64,000 bases of DNA from Sanguibacter keddieii DSM 10542 (GCF_000024925.1 NC_013521.1:3348001-3412000), one strand, 5' to 3'; shown: positions 52,735 through 61,817, counted from the stretch's first letter. Notes: a model not told the origin generated them from the sequence alone. Program-made: numbers and translations.

Positions 52735-53970
52735 TCACTCCCCCGCGACCCGGCGGCGCGCTAGGACGGAGTTGAGGTTGACGCCGAGGCTGTCCTCGGA
52801 GGGCTCCTCCGCGACGTCCTGAGCCGACTGCTGGTCGGCCTCTGCGCCCTCGGCGCCGTGCACCGCGGCCAGCTCGGCGCGTCGCTCCTCGGTGAGCTTG
52901 CGCAGCTCGGCGGTCAGCGGCGCCGGCTCCCAGCGGGGGGCAGCGGACTTGAGCGTGTACACCGGGCGCGGGACGGCGACGGGCTCCCAGTCGGCACCGC
53001 CGGCAGCGGCTGCCGCGTCGGTGGCGTCGCGCGTCGTGGGGCGAGCAGGCTGGTCCGGAGCAGGGGTGTCTGCAGAGCCGCGGGCGGCAGAGCCATCATC
53101 AGCCGAGCCACGGGCGGCAGGAGCCTGCGTGCGTCGCTCGTCCTGCGCTCGACCCTGGCCCTTCTTGGAGCGCGGCGAGACCCCGGCGGTCGCCTCCGGC
53201 GCCGTCGCGCTCTCCGCCTCAGGCGTCGTCGCGCCCGCGGCGCTCTCGCCGGCCTCCTGGACGCGCACGCGGGAGATCATCTCGGTCTGGGTCTGCGACG
53301 GGTGGACGGCCCGCCCGGTCACCGTGGTGCGGACGGCGGGCGCGGGGCGACCGGCACGGCGCAGCGCAGCGGGACGGGCAGCCTCACGGGCGGCCTCGCG
53401 CTCACGCGCAGCCTGGTCGGCACGGGCGTTGGCAAGGACGGCGCGGCGTCCGAGGACGAGCACCGAGACGAGGAGGAGACCGGGGACCGCGACGGTCCAC
53501 ACCGGGAGCGCGGTCGTCGCGCCGAGGACGCCGACGACGGCGGTGAGCGCCAGGAGCGTGAGCGTGAGGGTCGCGCGGCGGCGCGCAGCAGCGGCGCGTC
53601 GCGCGAGCAGCGCGTCGCGCGAGGCCGACCCGTACGAGTCGTTCCGCTCCATGTCCTGCACTCCATCCGTGATCTGACGCCGAGGCCGCACCGTCGTGCC
53701 GATCGGCGGTGTCAGCAACGACACGTCCGCACTGCTCGAGACCGTGCAGTCACCGTGCTTCTGGAGGGAGACCTGAGCCCCCCGCCCTGCCTGCCTGCCA
53801 CGTGTCCCGGCGCCCTCGCTGGCGACGGCGAGGACACGGAGCCTGCCGGAGAACCTGTCGTCGACCCTCGCCTCGACCAGCTGCTGCCGGTGACGGAGCC
53901 GCTGGGGCACGAGGTAGGCCAACCACAGCACGACCACAGCCACGACGACGATACCGGCTGGTGATCCCAC
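52735..53970 (-). CDS. GlpR/SepX-like divisome membrane protein
   Basis: Membrane protein of 411 residues with an N-terminal segment (GIVVVAVVVLWLAYLVPQRL, residues 6-25) and two more near 130-178 (TLTLLALTAVVGVLGATTALPVW and AVPGLLLVSVLVLG), then a long Ala/Arg/Glu-rich, probably disordered tail. Actinobacterial SepX (Streptomyces) and GlpR (Corynebacterium, the membrane receptor for Glp) have this form and lie next to rimJ and a MoeA-like gene, as here. GTG 53970 follows TAACGT by six bases. Identity rests mainly on context. Confidence 0.7.
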   Translation of the reverse strand: MGSPAGIVVVAVVVLWLAYLVPQRLRHRQQLVEARVDDRFSGRLRVLAVASEGAGTRGRQAGRGAQVSLQKHGDCTVSSSADVSLLTPPIGTTVRPRRQITDGVQDMERNDSYGSASRDALLARRAAAARRRATLTLTLLALTAVVGVLGATTALPVWTVAVPGLLLVSVLVLGRRAVLANARADQAAREREAAREAARPAALRRAGRPAPAVRTTVTGRAVHPSQTQTEMISRVRVQEAGESAAGATTPEAESATAPEATAGVSPRSKKGQGRAQDERRTQAPAARGSADDGSAARGSADTPAPDQPARPTTRDATDAAAAAGGADWEPVAVPRPVYTLKSAAPRWEPAPLTAELRKLTEERRAELAAVHGAEGAEADQQSAQDVAEEPSEDSLGVNLNSVLARRRVAGE

Positions 53971-54130
53971 ATGCTGACGTTAGGCGAGGTCGCAGCGCCG
54001 ACCGCGGACGCCTCCCGGCGTGTCGGCCGCGGAGGCTGGCCACCCGAGCGCGACGGCACGAGCAGGCAGGTCGGAGCTCCCGCCCGGAGAAGGTGCGCCC
54101 GCTGGGGGCACCTCGCGCAGCCGCGACCTG

Positions 54131-54814
54131 TCAGGCCTGCGGCGCGCCCCGCCAGCGCGCGAGCAGCCCGTCGGGCACCTCGGGGGCGGTCACGGCGAAG
54201 GTGCGGTGGTCGCACCACCGTCCCTGGATGTGCAGGTACGCCTCGCGCAGCCCCTCGTCGCGCAGCCCGAGCTTCTCGACGACGCGCAGGCTCGGCACGT
54301 TCTCGGGACGGATGTTGACCTCGACGCGGTGCAGCCCGAGCTCGAAGAAGCAGTGGTCGGCCGCCATGGCCACTGCCGTCGGCGTGACTCCCCGCCCTGC
54401 CACGTGCTCGCCGACCCAGTACCCGATGCTGGCGGAGCACAGCGAGCCGTAGGTGATCGAGGAGACCGTGAGCTGCCCGACGAGCTCCCCGTCGAGCTCG
54501 ACCGCGAACGGGAGCGTCGAGCCGTCCTTGGCCGCACGGTCGAGCGCACGGACGTACCCCGTGAAGCTCGGTGGCTTGGTCTCCTGCGTCCTGCCGGGCC
54601 ACCCGCCGCGGTAGCGGCCGTCGCGGTCGCGCCCGGTCGGCTCCGGCGTCGTCGCCTCCCAGCGCTCGAGCCAGTCCCGGTTGTCTGCGCGCAGGTCCAT
54701 CCAGGCATCGCGGTCCGCACGGCGGAGCCGGCGCAGCAGCAGGGTACCGCCGGGGGTGCTCAGCGAGTCGTCTCGCAGGACCACCGGCCAGCGCGGCGCC
54801 CAGACCACACCCAC
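54131..54814 (-). CDS. GNAT N-acetyltransferase, RimJ-like
   Basis: Acetyltransferase of 227 residues: YWVGEHVAGRGVTPTAVAMAADHCFFELGLHRVEVNIRPENVPSLRVVEKLGLRDEGLREAYLHIQGRWCDHRTF carries the CoA-binding loop and the RimJ/RimL pattern. Relatives acetylate the N-terminus of ribosomal or other proteins. GTG 54814 has GAGGG six bases upstream and lies two bases past the moeA-like stop. In other actinobacteria the neighbour set galU-glp-rimJ-glpR is conserved; galU is absent here. Confidence 0.85.
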   Translation of the reverse strand: MGVVWAPRWPVVLRDDSLSTPGGTLLLRRLRRADRDAWMDLRADNRDWLERWEATTPEPTGRDRDGRYRGGWPGRTQETKPPSFTGYVRALDRAAKDGSTLPFAVELDGELVGQLTVSSITYGSLCSASIGYWVGEHVAGRGVTPTAVAMAADHCFFELGLHRVEVNIRPENVPSLRVVEKLGLRDEGLREAYLHIQGRWCDHRTFAVTAPEVPDGLLARWRGAPQA

Positions 54815-54816
54815 CG

Positions 54817-56067
54817 CTATCCCTCGAGGACCAGGCAGTGCACGCGGTCGCCGAACCGCACCTCGGACTCGCCCTCGGGGACGACGGCGAGCGCGTTCGC
54901 CTCGGCGAGCCCGGCGACCGAGAGGTCCTCGAGACGTGTCGGGTCGCCGACGGGCGTCACGTGGTAGCCGCCGTCGGGCGAGCCGACGAGCACCGCGGGC
55001 ACGAACTGGCGCACCCCGGCCGGGCTGCGCCAGCCCACGGCGGCGTGCGCCGCGACCGACGGGCGGTAGATGTCGGTGTACCCCGCCATGGCGCGCAGCG
55101 CGGGGCGCACGAACACCTCGTAGGAGATCTGCGCGGCGACCGGGTGACCGGGCAGGGAGAAGACGGGGATGGTGTCGCCGGGGTTGTCGGTGCTCTCGCC
55201 GATGCCGGCGTGCAGCGTCCCGATGCCCTGGTTGCGGCCCGGGACCATGGCCACGTGGTCGAAGCGCACGGTGCCGAGCGGGGCGAGCACGTCCTTGAGG
55301 GTGTCGTGCGAGCCCTCGGAGAGACCACCCGTGGTGATGAGCAGGTCGGCGCGCACCAGCTGGTCCTCGATCATCTCGCGGAGCCTCGACTGGTCGTCGG
55401 TGACGGGCGCGACCTGGATGGCGATGGCCCCGGCGTCCTGCACGGCGGTGCGCAGCGAGGGCCCGTTGGCGTCGAACACGCCGGGGCGCGTCGAGCCGGG
55501 CTGCACGAGCTCGTCGCCGACCGGGAGGATCACGACGCGCGGTGCGGGGTGGACCCGGATCCGCGCGTAGCCGAGGCTCGCCGCGAAGGCGAGCTGGCGG
55601 GCGTCGAGCCGGGTCCCGTGCCGCAGCGCGACGGTGCCGGCCCGGACGTCTGACCCCACCTGCCGGACGTAGGCCCCGGGGGCCGCCTCGGTCACCACGC
55701 GCACCTTCGCCGCGCCGCGGTCGGTCGCCCAGACGGGGACCAGCGCGTCGGCGCCGACCGGCATCGGCACCCCCGAGCTCACCAGGACGCTCTGCCGGGG
55801 AGCAAGACGGAAGGGCTCGTCGGCGGCCGACCACACGTCGTGCGTCACGGGCAGGACGACGGGGTTCTCGGGGCTCGCGCCCACGAGGTCCTGCGACCGC
55901 ACGGCGTAGCCGTCGCAGGTCGCGAGAGGGCGGGACGGGATGTCCTCGGTCACCACGATGTCGGCGGCGAGGATGCAGCCGGCCGCGTCCGTGAGGACCA
56001 CGTCGAGCGCGGGCACGGGGACGGCGACGGCGAGGACCGCCGCGAGCTGGTCCTGGACGCTCTTCAC
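54817..56067 (-). CDS. MoeA/gephyrin-like protein (Glp)
   Basis: Gephyrin/MoeA family protein of 416 residues: TCDGYAVRSQDLVGA, the VSSGVPMPVGADALV loop, the TTGGLSEGSHDTLKDVL motif and SLPGHPVAAQISYEVFV (MoeA itself usually has PGNP). In M. tuberculosis and C. glutamicum the copy at this locus is Glp, which binds FtsZ and the GlpR receptor in division rather than only making molybdopterin. The neighbouring GlpR-like gene supports that reading. GTG 56067 starts VKSVQDQL. Confidence 0.85.
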   Translation of the reverse strand: MKSVQDQLAAVLAVAVPVPALDVVLTDAAGCILAADIVVTEDIPSRPLATCDGYAVRSQDLVGASPENPVVLPVTHDVWSAADEPFRLAPRQSVLVSSGVPMPVGADALVPVWATDRGAAKVRVVTEAAPGAYVRQVGSDVRAGTVALRHGTRLDARQLAFAASLGYARIRVHPAPRVVILPVGDELVQPGSTRPGVFDANGPSLRTAVQDAGAIAIQVAPVTDDQSRLREMIEDQLVRADLLITTGGLSEGSHDTLKDVLAPLGTVRFDHVAMVPGRNQGIGTLHAGIGESTDNPGDTIPVFSLPGHPVAAQISYEVFVRPALRAMAGYTDIYRPSVAAHAAVGWRSPAGVRQFVPAVLVGSPDGGYHVTPVGDPTRLEDLSVAGLAEANALAVVPEGESEVRFGDRVHCLVLEG

Positions 56068-56220
56068 CGCACGACCCCCGTCGTACCGAGGACGACCGAG
56101 CAGCACGGGCAGGTCGAGGAGGGCGCGCTCATCCGGCCAGGGTAGTGCAGTTCTCGGCGCCGTCCGCGCAGGCCCGGACGTCCCACCCCGGACGGGTCGT
56201 TTCTTTGAGATACTTTGACC

Positions 56221-56856
56221 ATGAGTGGTCATGCACAGCCGTACCCCGTCCACGCCGCGCTCGAGGCAGAGGACGCGAAGAGCGCTCTGCGCACCGCGAT
56301 CCGCTCGGTCCGCGACGCCCGGTCCGAGCGTCGACGCGAGGAGGCGGCGCACGCCCTCGCCGAGGTGGTGCTGACGATCCCCGAGGTCCGCGACGCCGAG
56401 CGTGTCGGCCTCTACGCGGCCCGACCGGCCGAACCGGGCACGGCGCCGCTGCTCGACTCGCTCGACGACCTCGGCAAGACGATCCTGCTGCCCGTGCTCG
56501 GCGCAGGGCTGCAGCGCGACTGGGCGCCGTACGCCGGCGCGCACGACCTGCTCCAGCGCGCACCCGGGCGACCGCCCGAGCCGTCCGGCGACCCGGTCGG
56601 GCCGTCGGCGCTCGAGGAGGTCGACATCGTCATCGCCCCCGCCCTCGCGGTCGACAGCTCGGGGACTCGGCTCGGCCAGGGCGGCGGCTGGTACGACCGC
56701 GCGCTGACCTTCGTCCGCCCGGACGTCAAGATCGTGGCGCTGGTCTTCCCCGAGGAGTTCTACGACGCCGTGGAGCGACCGCTCCCGCGCGAGCAGCACG
56801 ACCGCCCGGTCCACGGCTTCGCCACCCCGCAGGGCTGGGAGTGGATCACGGCGTGA
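56221..56856 (+). CDS. 5-formyltetrahydrofolate cyclo-ligase
   Basis: Converts 5-formyl-THF to 5,10-methenyl-THF with ATP. The 211-residue product has the KSALRTAIRSVRDARS N-terminal basic helix, LLPVLGAGLQRDWAPY, DIVIAPALAVDSSGTRLGQGGGWYDRAL (the nucleotide/folate loop) and HGFATPQG. The ATG at 56221 is six bases after GATACT (56209-56214); a TTG at 56215 would add two residues. It diverges from the Glp gene and overlaps the convergent acylase stop by 11 bases. Confidence 0.9.
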   Translation: MSGHAQPYPVHAALEAEDAKSALRTAIRSVRDARSERRREEAAHALAEVVLTIPEVRDAERVGLYAARPAEPGTAPLLDSLDDLGKTILLPVLGAGLQRDWAPYAGAHDLLQRAPGRPPEPSGDPVGPSALEEVDIVIAPALAVDSSGTRLGQGGGWYDRALTFVRPDVKIVALVFPEEFYDAVERPLPREQHDRPVHGFATPQGWEWITA

Positions 56857-59542
56857 GCGTCAGCTCGTCCTGCGAGGCGGCCTCGACGGCGTCGCGCGTG
56901 GACCGCCAGGGGTAAGACCCTCCGGACGCCCACGTCGCGAGCTGGTCGTCGTAGTGCCCGCTGGCCGGGTGACCCGAGGTCCCGGTCACCACGACCCAGG
57001 TGGACGCGTCGAGGTCGCCGAGGTCCATCACGGCCCGCATCGACGGCCCGGTGGTGACCGCGAAGGACCCCGACGAGGCGTCCCATGCGGTCGCGTTGAC
57101 GATCGACGAGCCACCGGACATCTCGAGCATGCCGGGGTTGACCCAGTCGCGGACGATGCCGGGGACCGACTCGCCACCGAGGACGGGGTGCTCGAGCTCG
57201 AGCGTGTGCAGGGAGCCCCACCGCCACGACGACGGGTCGCTGCCCATCCGGACGGTCAGCTCGGACCGAGCCCGCACGAGCGCCTGCTGGAGGATCTCGT
57301 CGCGGGTCTCGACGACGTTCGCCGTCCGGCGGTCGTCCCACCACGGGCTGGTCGGGTTCTCCAGGTGGGTGCGCACCACCTCGAGCCACCGGTCGCTGCC
57401 GTCCGCGGCCGCGACGTCCGAGAGCTCGTCGTCGAAGGTCAGCGACAGGAGCTCTGCCCATACCGCGGCGAAGTACGCGGCGGCGGCAGAGTCGGCGTCC
57501 TGCGAGTAGTCCCAGGTGCGCAGCAGGTCCTGGCCGCCCCGGTCGAACTCCGTCTCGATCTCCTGCTCGAGGAGGACGGGGACCAGCACCTCCGCGTACG
57601 GGTTCCGGTCGTCCGCCTGGATGCGGTGCATGTCCTCGACGGTCATGGGCACCCCCGAGGCGATCTGCTCCTCGATGAGCGTCCGGATGCGCTGCGACCT
57701 GTAGCCGTAGTCCCAGTCCGAGGTGAGGTACGGCCCCGCACCGGCGGGGGCGACCGCCTGGTTCGCGGCGACGATGAACCCCTCGGCGGGGTCGAGCACC
57801 GACGGCATGGTCGCCGGGTCCACGGTGCCCTGCCAGTCGTAGGCGCTGTCCCAGCCCGGCCTGGGCCACGTCCCGTCGGACGGGAGACCGCCGTCGACCG
57901 CGCCGCGCACCGGGACCGTCCCCGGCGCCTGGTAGCCGATGTGCCCGTCGACGGTCGCGAAGACGATGTTCTGCGCCGGCACCTCGAAGAGCCGAGCCGC
58001 CGCGGCGATGTCCTCGGCGTCCGTCGCGGTGTTCATCGCGAAGATCGCGTCGGCCGTCCGGCCCGGCGTCAGAGCGGTCCAGCCGAGCGCGACCTCGTAC
58101 CCGTCGCTCCCGGAGCGCAGCACCCCGTCGACGATCTCGTTCGGGGTGGCCGAGACGGCCGAGACCGGGAGCACGCCCGAGATGATCGGTCCGTGCCGGG
58201 TCGACCGGACGTCGAGGGTGACGTCGTCCCCGTCGGCGACCTTGATGACCTCGGTCCGGGTGGTCATGTCCTCCCAGGAGCCGTCGACCTGGTAGGTGTC
58301 CTGCTGGGTGCGCTCGACGAAGAAGTCGGTCACGTCGGTCCCCAGGTTGGTGATGCCCCAGGCGAGCTCGGCGTTGTGCCCGATGATCACGCCGGGGAAA
58401 CCGGCGAAGGAGAACCCGGTGACGTCGAAGGGGCAGTCGTCCCCGACCGTCGAGCAGTGCAGACCCACCTGCGCCCAGATGCTCGGCGCCGCGAGCCCCA
58501 GGTGCGGGTCGTTGGCGAGGAGAGGGCTGCCCGAGGCGGTGTGCTCGCCCGAGACGACCCACGAGTTCGACCCGATGCCCTCGCCCTTCCCGACGAGCAC
58601 GGGGACGGCCGCGACCGCCTCGGCCGCGGAGTCGACCGCCGCGGCGACGACAGCGTCGGTCAGGTCGAGCGGGTGGGCGGAGTCGTCGGTCGGGCCGGCG
58701 AGCCCGGCACCTCCGCCGTCTGCTGGTTCGACTGCCGGGTCGGCGGCTGCGCCCTCGGCAGTGCCGGCAGTGTCGGCTGCGGCGCCGGCTGCTGCGTCGG
58801 CGACCGCCACGCTGTTCGCGGCGGCGTCCTGCGCGGTGAGGATCGGGGCGTTGAGCGACTCGGGGTACGCCGGGAAGAGCTCGTCCACCCGGGACACGTC
58901 ACGGATGGTCACGAGCGACTGCGCGCGGGCGAGCTCGTCGTCGTAGTTGCCGCGGAGGTCCCACGCCATGGCCTTGAGCCACGCGAGCGAGTCGAGCGGC
59001 TCCCACGGCTCCGGGTCCTCGACCGACACCTGCAGCCCGAGCACCGTGTACTCGACCGCGACCTGCGAGGTCGAGCGCTCCGCGAGGTAGGCGTTGACCC
59101 CGTCGGCGTAGGCCTGGAGGTGGTTCTTGGTGTCCGAGTCGAGGATGTCCCACTCCTGCTCGGCGACGTCGCGCCAGCCGAAGGTGCGGATCACCTTGTC
59201 GGCCTCGAGGGCGTCGGCGTTCTCACCGACCAGCTCCGACAACCGCCCGGAGGTGACGTGGCGGCGGTAGTCCATCTCGAAGAACCGGTCCTGCGCCTGG
59301 ACGTAGCCCTGCGCCAGGAAGAGGTCGTCCGGCGTCGACGCGTAGATGTCGGGGACACCCTGCGCGTCGCGGTGCACGGTGACCGGCGCGCTCAGGCCCG
59401 CGACGCTCAGCTCGCCCGAGGTCGTGGGGAGCGGACGCCGGGTCAGCACGGCCGTCGAGATCACGGCCGCGACCAGCGCGACCACCACGAGGAGGGCGAC
59501 GGCGACGAGCGAGCGACGGAGGACGACCTGGCGTTGGGGCAC
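56846..59542 (-). CDS. Penicillin acylase family protein
   Basis: Ntn-hydrolase of the penicillin amidase/AHL acylase family, 898 residues, with one N-terminal membrane/signal segment (LVAVALLVVVALVAAVISTAV). The alpha part ends in a Ser/Ala/Asp-rich linker; the catalytic Ser (near residue 325) begins the beta chain in GIGSNSWVVSG, followed by NDPHLGL, WGITNLGTDVTDFF and the closing PWRST. Maturation by self-cleavage is expected. Substrates could be amide antibiotics, lactones or peptides. GTG 59542 follows TAATCT by six bases. Confidence 0.9.
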   Translation of the reverse strand: MPQRQVVLRRSLVAVALLVVVALVAAVISTAVLTRRPLPTTSGELSVAGLSAPVTVHRDAQGVPDIYASTPDDLFLAQGYVQAQDRFFEMDYRRHVTSGRLSELVGENADALEADKVIRTFGWRDVAEQEWDILDSDTKNHLQAYADGVNAYLAERSTSQVAVEYTVLGLQVSVEDPEPWEPLDSLAWLKAMAWDLRGNYDDELARAQSLVTIRDVSRVDELFPAYPESLNAPILTAQDAAANSVAVADAAAGAAADTAGTAEGAAADPAVEPADGGGAGLAGPTDDSAHPLDLTDAVVAAAVDSAAEAVAAVPVLVGKGEGIGSNSWVVSGEHTASGSPLLANDPHLGLAAPSIWAQVGLHCSTVGDDCPFDVTGFSFAGFPGVIIGHNAELAWGITNLGTDVTDFFVERTQQDTYQVDGSWEDMTTRTEVIKVADGDDVTLDVRSTRHGPIISGVLPVSAVSATPNEIVDGVLRSGSDGYEVALGWTALTPGRTADAIFAMNTATDAEDIAAAARLFEVPAQNIVFATVDGHIGYQAPGTVPVRGAVDGGLPSDGTWPRPGWDSAYDWQGTVDPATMPSVLDPAEGFIVAANQAVAPAGAGPYLTSDWDYGYRSQRIRTLIEEQIASGVPMTVEDMHRIQADDRNPYAEVLVPVLLEQEIETEFDRGGQDLLRTWDYSQDADSAAAAYFAAVWAELLSLTFDDELSDVAAADGSDRWLEVVRTHLENPTSPWWDDRRTANVVETRDEILQQALVRARSELTVRMGSDPSSWRWGSLHTLELEHPVLGGESVPGIVRDWVNPGMLEMSGGSSIVNATAWDASSGSFAVTTGPSMRAVMDLGDLDASTWVVVTGTSGHPASGHYDDQLATWASGGSYPWRSTRDAVEAASQDELTLTP

Positions 59543-59628
59543 GGTGCGAGATTACTTGCTCCTGCGCCAGGACGCGTGGGCGGGAGTGGGGGGTGGGGCT
59601 GGGTGGGTGGAGGGGCGGGGCGAGGCGG

Positions 59629-59664
59629 GGCGCCTGGGCGGGGAAGGGCGCGTGGGCGGTGAAG
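59629..59664 (+). repeat. Tandem 18-bp G-rich repeat
   Basis: Two copies of an 18-bp unit, GGCGCCTGGGCGGGGAAG (59629-59646) and GGCGCGTGGGCGGTGAAG (59647-59664), within a broader G-rich tract starting near 59577. Part of the 356-bp space between the acylase gene and the FmdB-like gene, which otherwise holds the CIRCE promoter and a leader. Confidence 0.5.
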
Positions 59665-59734
59665 GACGCGAGAGGTGGGGACGGGTGCGCGGGGCTGTGC
59701 CGGAGCCCACTTCCACGGGACGTGGACGGAGACG

Positions 59735-59766
59735 TATGATTAGCACTCAGTCATCCCGAGTGCCAG
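59735..59766 (+). promoter_or_regulatory. Promoter with CIRCE (HrcA) operator
   Basis: A -10 TATGAT (59735-59740) with TTCCAC 18 bp upstream (59711-59716). Overlapping its end is TTAGCACTC (59740-59748), nine bases, then GAGTGCCAG (59758-59766). The known CIRCE element is TTAGCACTC-N9-GAGTGCTAA; this has 16 of 18 positions. HrcA control of the downstream gene is expected. A leader of about 150 bases follows. Confidence 0.8.
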
Positions 59767-59898
59767 TGCGGTGCAGCTGCTCGCAGCCGCCCGCCGACCG
59801 CCCGACCAGCACCAGCCGGTCCGAGCCGCTCGGGGTCGCCTTACCCACCCGGGCGCGCCGGTGCGCTCGACCCCCTACCGGTTCTCGAGGAGATCTCC

Positions 59899-60312
59899 GT
59901 GCCCCTCTACGCGTACACGTGCACCGCGTGCGGCCACAGCTTCGACATCCACCAGTCCTTCGCGGACGACGCGCTCACCGTCTGCCCCGAGTGCGAGGGA
60001 CGCCTCCGCAAGGTGTTCTCCCCCGTCGGGGTCGTCTTCAAGGGGTCGGGCTTCTACCGCACCGACAACAGCTCCAAGAAGTCGTCGAGCGGGTCGTCGT
60101 CGAGCGGCTCGAGCTCGTCGAAGGCCGGGGCGTCGAAGGGCGAGTCGTCGAGCAGCAGCTCCGGCAGCGAGTCCTCGGGGTCTGGCTCGTCGGGATCTGG
60201 TGCCTCGGGCGACAGCGGGTCGTCCTCGTCGAGCAGCTCGTCGTCGAGCAGCTCCTCGAACAGCTCGTCGTCGGGCAGCTCGTCCAAGAGCGCGGCGACC
60301 TCCGGGTCCTGA
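59899..60312 (+). CDS. FmdB-family zinc-ribbon protein, Ruc-like
   Basis: Small protein of 137 residues: an FmdB/zinc-ribbon N-terminus with Cys8, Cys11, Cys29 and Cys32 (two CxxC), then a low-complexity Ser-rich tail of about 80 residues. In M. tuberculosis the homologue Rv0991c is Ruc, a redox-regulated chaperone under HrcA control, and here too a CIRCE-like element precedes it. GTG 59899 follows a GAGGAG site. The tail is predicted to be disordered. Confidence 0.85.
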   Translation: MPLYAYTCTACGHSFDIHQSFADDALTVCPECEGRLRKVFSPVGVVFKGSGFYRTDNSSKKSSSGSSSSGSSSSKAGASKGESSSSSSGSESSGSGSSGSGASGDSGSSSSSSSSSSSSSNSSSSGSSSKSAATSGS

Positions 60313-60421
60313 CCGCGCCGCACGCACGGCCGTCGTCCCCACCGGGCGGCGGCCGTCGTCGTCTCCACAGGTCGTTCGGGCGACCGGACGGTGGCGGTCC
60401 GCAGCCGCCTAGCCTGCCGGG

Positions 60422-61252
60422 ATGAACCTCCGCTCCCGACCTCCACCCGGAGCAACGGCGAGAGCCGTGTCCCGCGGCCCCGGCGCCGGTGCCGGCGCCG
60501 CACGCGATGCGGTCTCCGGCCCGCGCTCCCCCTCCCGCCCGCAGACCGCGGACAGGTCGGGGACGTCGGCGGGCGCACGGCTCGTCCCGCCGCGGGTCCG
60601 GCGCCGTGCGCGGGCTGAGCTCTGGCGTCGTCGGCACGTCGTCGCAGCCCTCGTCGTCGGCCTCGCGACGACGCTCGTGGTGCACAGGCTGAGCCCGACG
60701 CCAGAACCGCGCGACCCCGTGGTCGTGGCCTCGACGGCGCTGCCTGCCGGGACGACGCTCACCGCAGACCACCTCCGGACGGTCCGGCTGCCGAGCGCGG
60801 TGACCCCCGAGGGCGCGCCCGACGATGCCGACACCGTCGTCGGCCGGACCCTGGCGGTCCCCGTGACCACCGGCACCGTGCTCGGTGACACCCTGCTGGT
60901 CGACGACACGTCCACCGGCCCGCCCGGGACCGTCGTCGCCGCGGTTCGGCTGGCCGAGCCTGCCCTCCTCGCGGTGCTGACACCCGGCACCCGCGTCGAC
61001 CTGCTGGCCGCGACGCCGCTCCACGACCACGGCGAGGGCACGTCGACCGCCGCGGCGACCACGCTCGCCGTGCGGGCACTCGTGCTGCCGACGCCGGCAA
61101 GCCCCCAGGAGGAGACCGGGTTCCTGTCGGGCGCAGGTGGGACCGCGCCAGGCTCGTCGGACCTCTTGCTCGTCGCCGTGACGCCCGACGAGGCGACCTA
61201 CCTCGCGAACGTCGCGGGACGTCAGGCCGTCAGCGCGGTCGTCGTGCGATGA
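60422..61252 (+). CDS. SAF-domain protein, CpaB/RcpC-like
   Basis: Protein of 276 residues with a basic N-terminus, one membrane segment (VVAALVVGLATTLVVH) and a SAF domain (VVVASTALPAGTTLTADHLRTVRLP, GRTLAVPVTTGTVLGDTLL), like Flp pilus CpaB/RcpC proteins. Whether it belongs to a pilus system is unclear, as no pilus genes are adjacent. ATG 60422 follows TAGCCT (60410-60415) by six bases, so the mRNA is probably leaderless. Confidence 0.75.
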   Translation: MNLRSRPPPGATARAVSRGPGAGAGAARDAVSGPRSPSRPQTADRSGTSAGARLVPPRVRRRARAELWRRRHVVAALVVGLATTLVVHRLSPTPEPRDPVVVASTALPAGTTLTADHLRTVRLPSAVTPEGAPDDADTVVGRTLAVPVTTGTVLGDTLLVDDTSTGPPGTVVAAVRLAEPALLAVLTPGTRVDLLAATPLHDHGEGTSTAAATTLAVRALVLPTPASPQEETGFLSGAGGTAPGSSDLLLVAVTPDEATYLANVAGRQAVSAVVVR

Positions 61253-61294
61253 TCGTCGCGAGAATTGCCATCGTCCGTCGGAGAAGGGGAATCC

Positions 61295-61789
61295 ATGAAG
61301 AACGTCCTGAACGGTTTCAAAGAATTCATCATGCGTGGGAATGCCATCGACCTCGCGGTCGGTGTCATCATCGGTGCCGCGTTCAGCGCGGTCGTGGCCG
61401 CGATCGTCGAGAACCTCTTCACGCCGCTCATCGCTGCGATCTTCGGAGAGCCGGACCTCAGCTCTGTGCTGTCCTTCACGATCAACGGCGCCGCCTTCAG
61501 CATCGGCGCGGTGCTCAACGCGGTGATCAACTTCCTCTTCGTGGCCATCGCCCTCTACTTCTTCGTGGTGCTGCCGCTCAACCACCTGTCGAAGCTCCGC
61601 AAGAAGGGCATCATCGAGGAGCCCGAGGGCCCCTCAGAGGACGTCCTCATCCTCACGCAGATCCGCGACCTGCTCCTCGTCCAGAACGGTGGCCCCGCCA
61701 CCGGCACCGCGTCCGCACCGTCCACCCCGGACGCACCGACCACCGGCCCGCAGGCGCCGAAGAGCCCTCCGGCACCCCCGGTCGCCTGA
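61295..61789 (+). CDS. mscL: Large-conductance mechanosensitive channel
   Basis: MscL, the pressure-relief channel of the plasma membrane, 164 residues. It opens KNVLNGFKEFIMRGNAIDLAVGVIIGAAFSAVVAAIVENLFTPLIAAIFG and has a second segment AVINFLFVAIALYFFVVLPLNHLSKLRKK. A Pro/Ala-rich tail of about 45 residues extends it. ATG 61295 has an AAGGGG site. A strong terminator follows. Confidence 0.95.
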   Translation: MKNVLNGFKEFIMRGNAIDLAVGVIIGAAFSAVVAAIVENLFTPLIAAIFGEPDLSSVLSFTINGAAFSIGAVLNAVINFLFVAIALYFFVVLPLNHLSKLRKKGIIEEPEGPSEDVLILTQIRDLLLVQNGGPATGTASAPSTPDAPTTGPQAPKSPPAPPVA

Positions 61790-61817
61790 CCAAGAGGCTG
61801 GTCGGCTGAGAAGAGCC

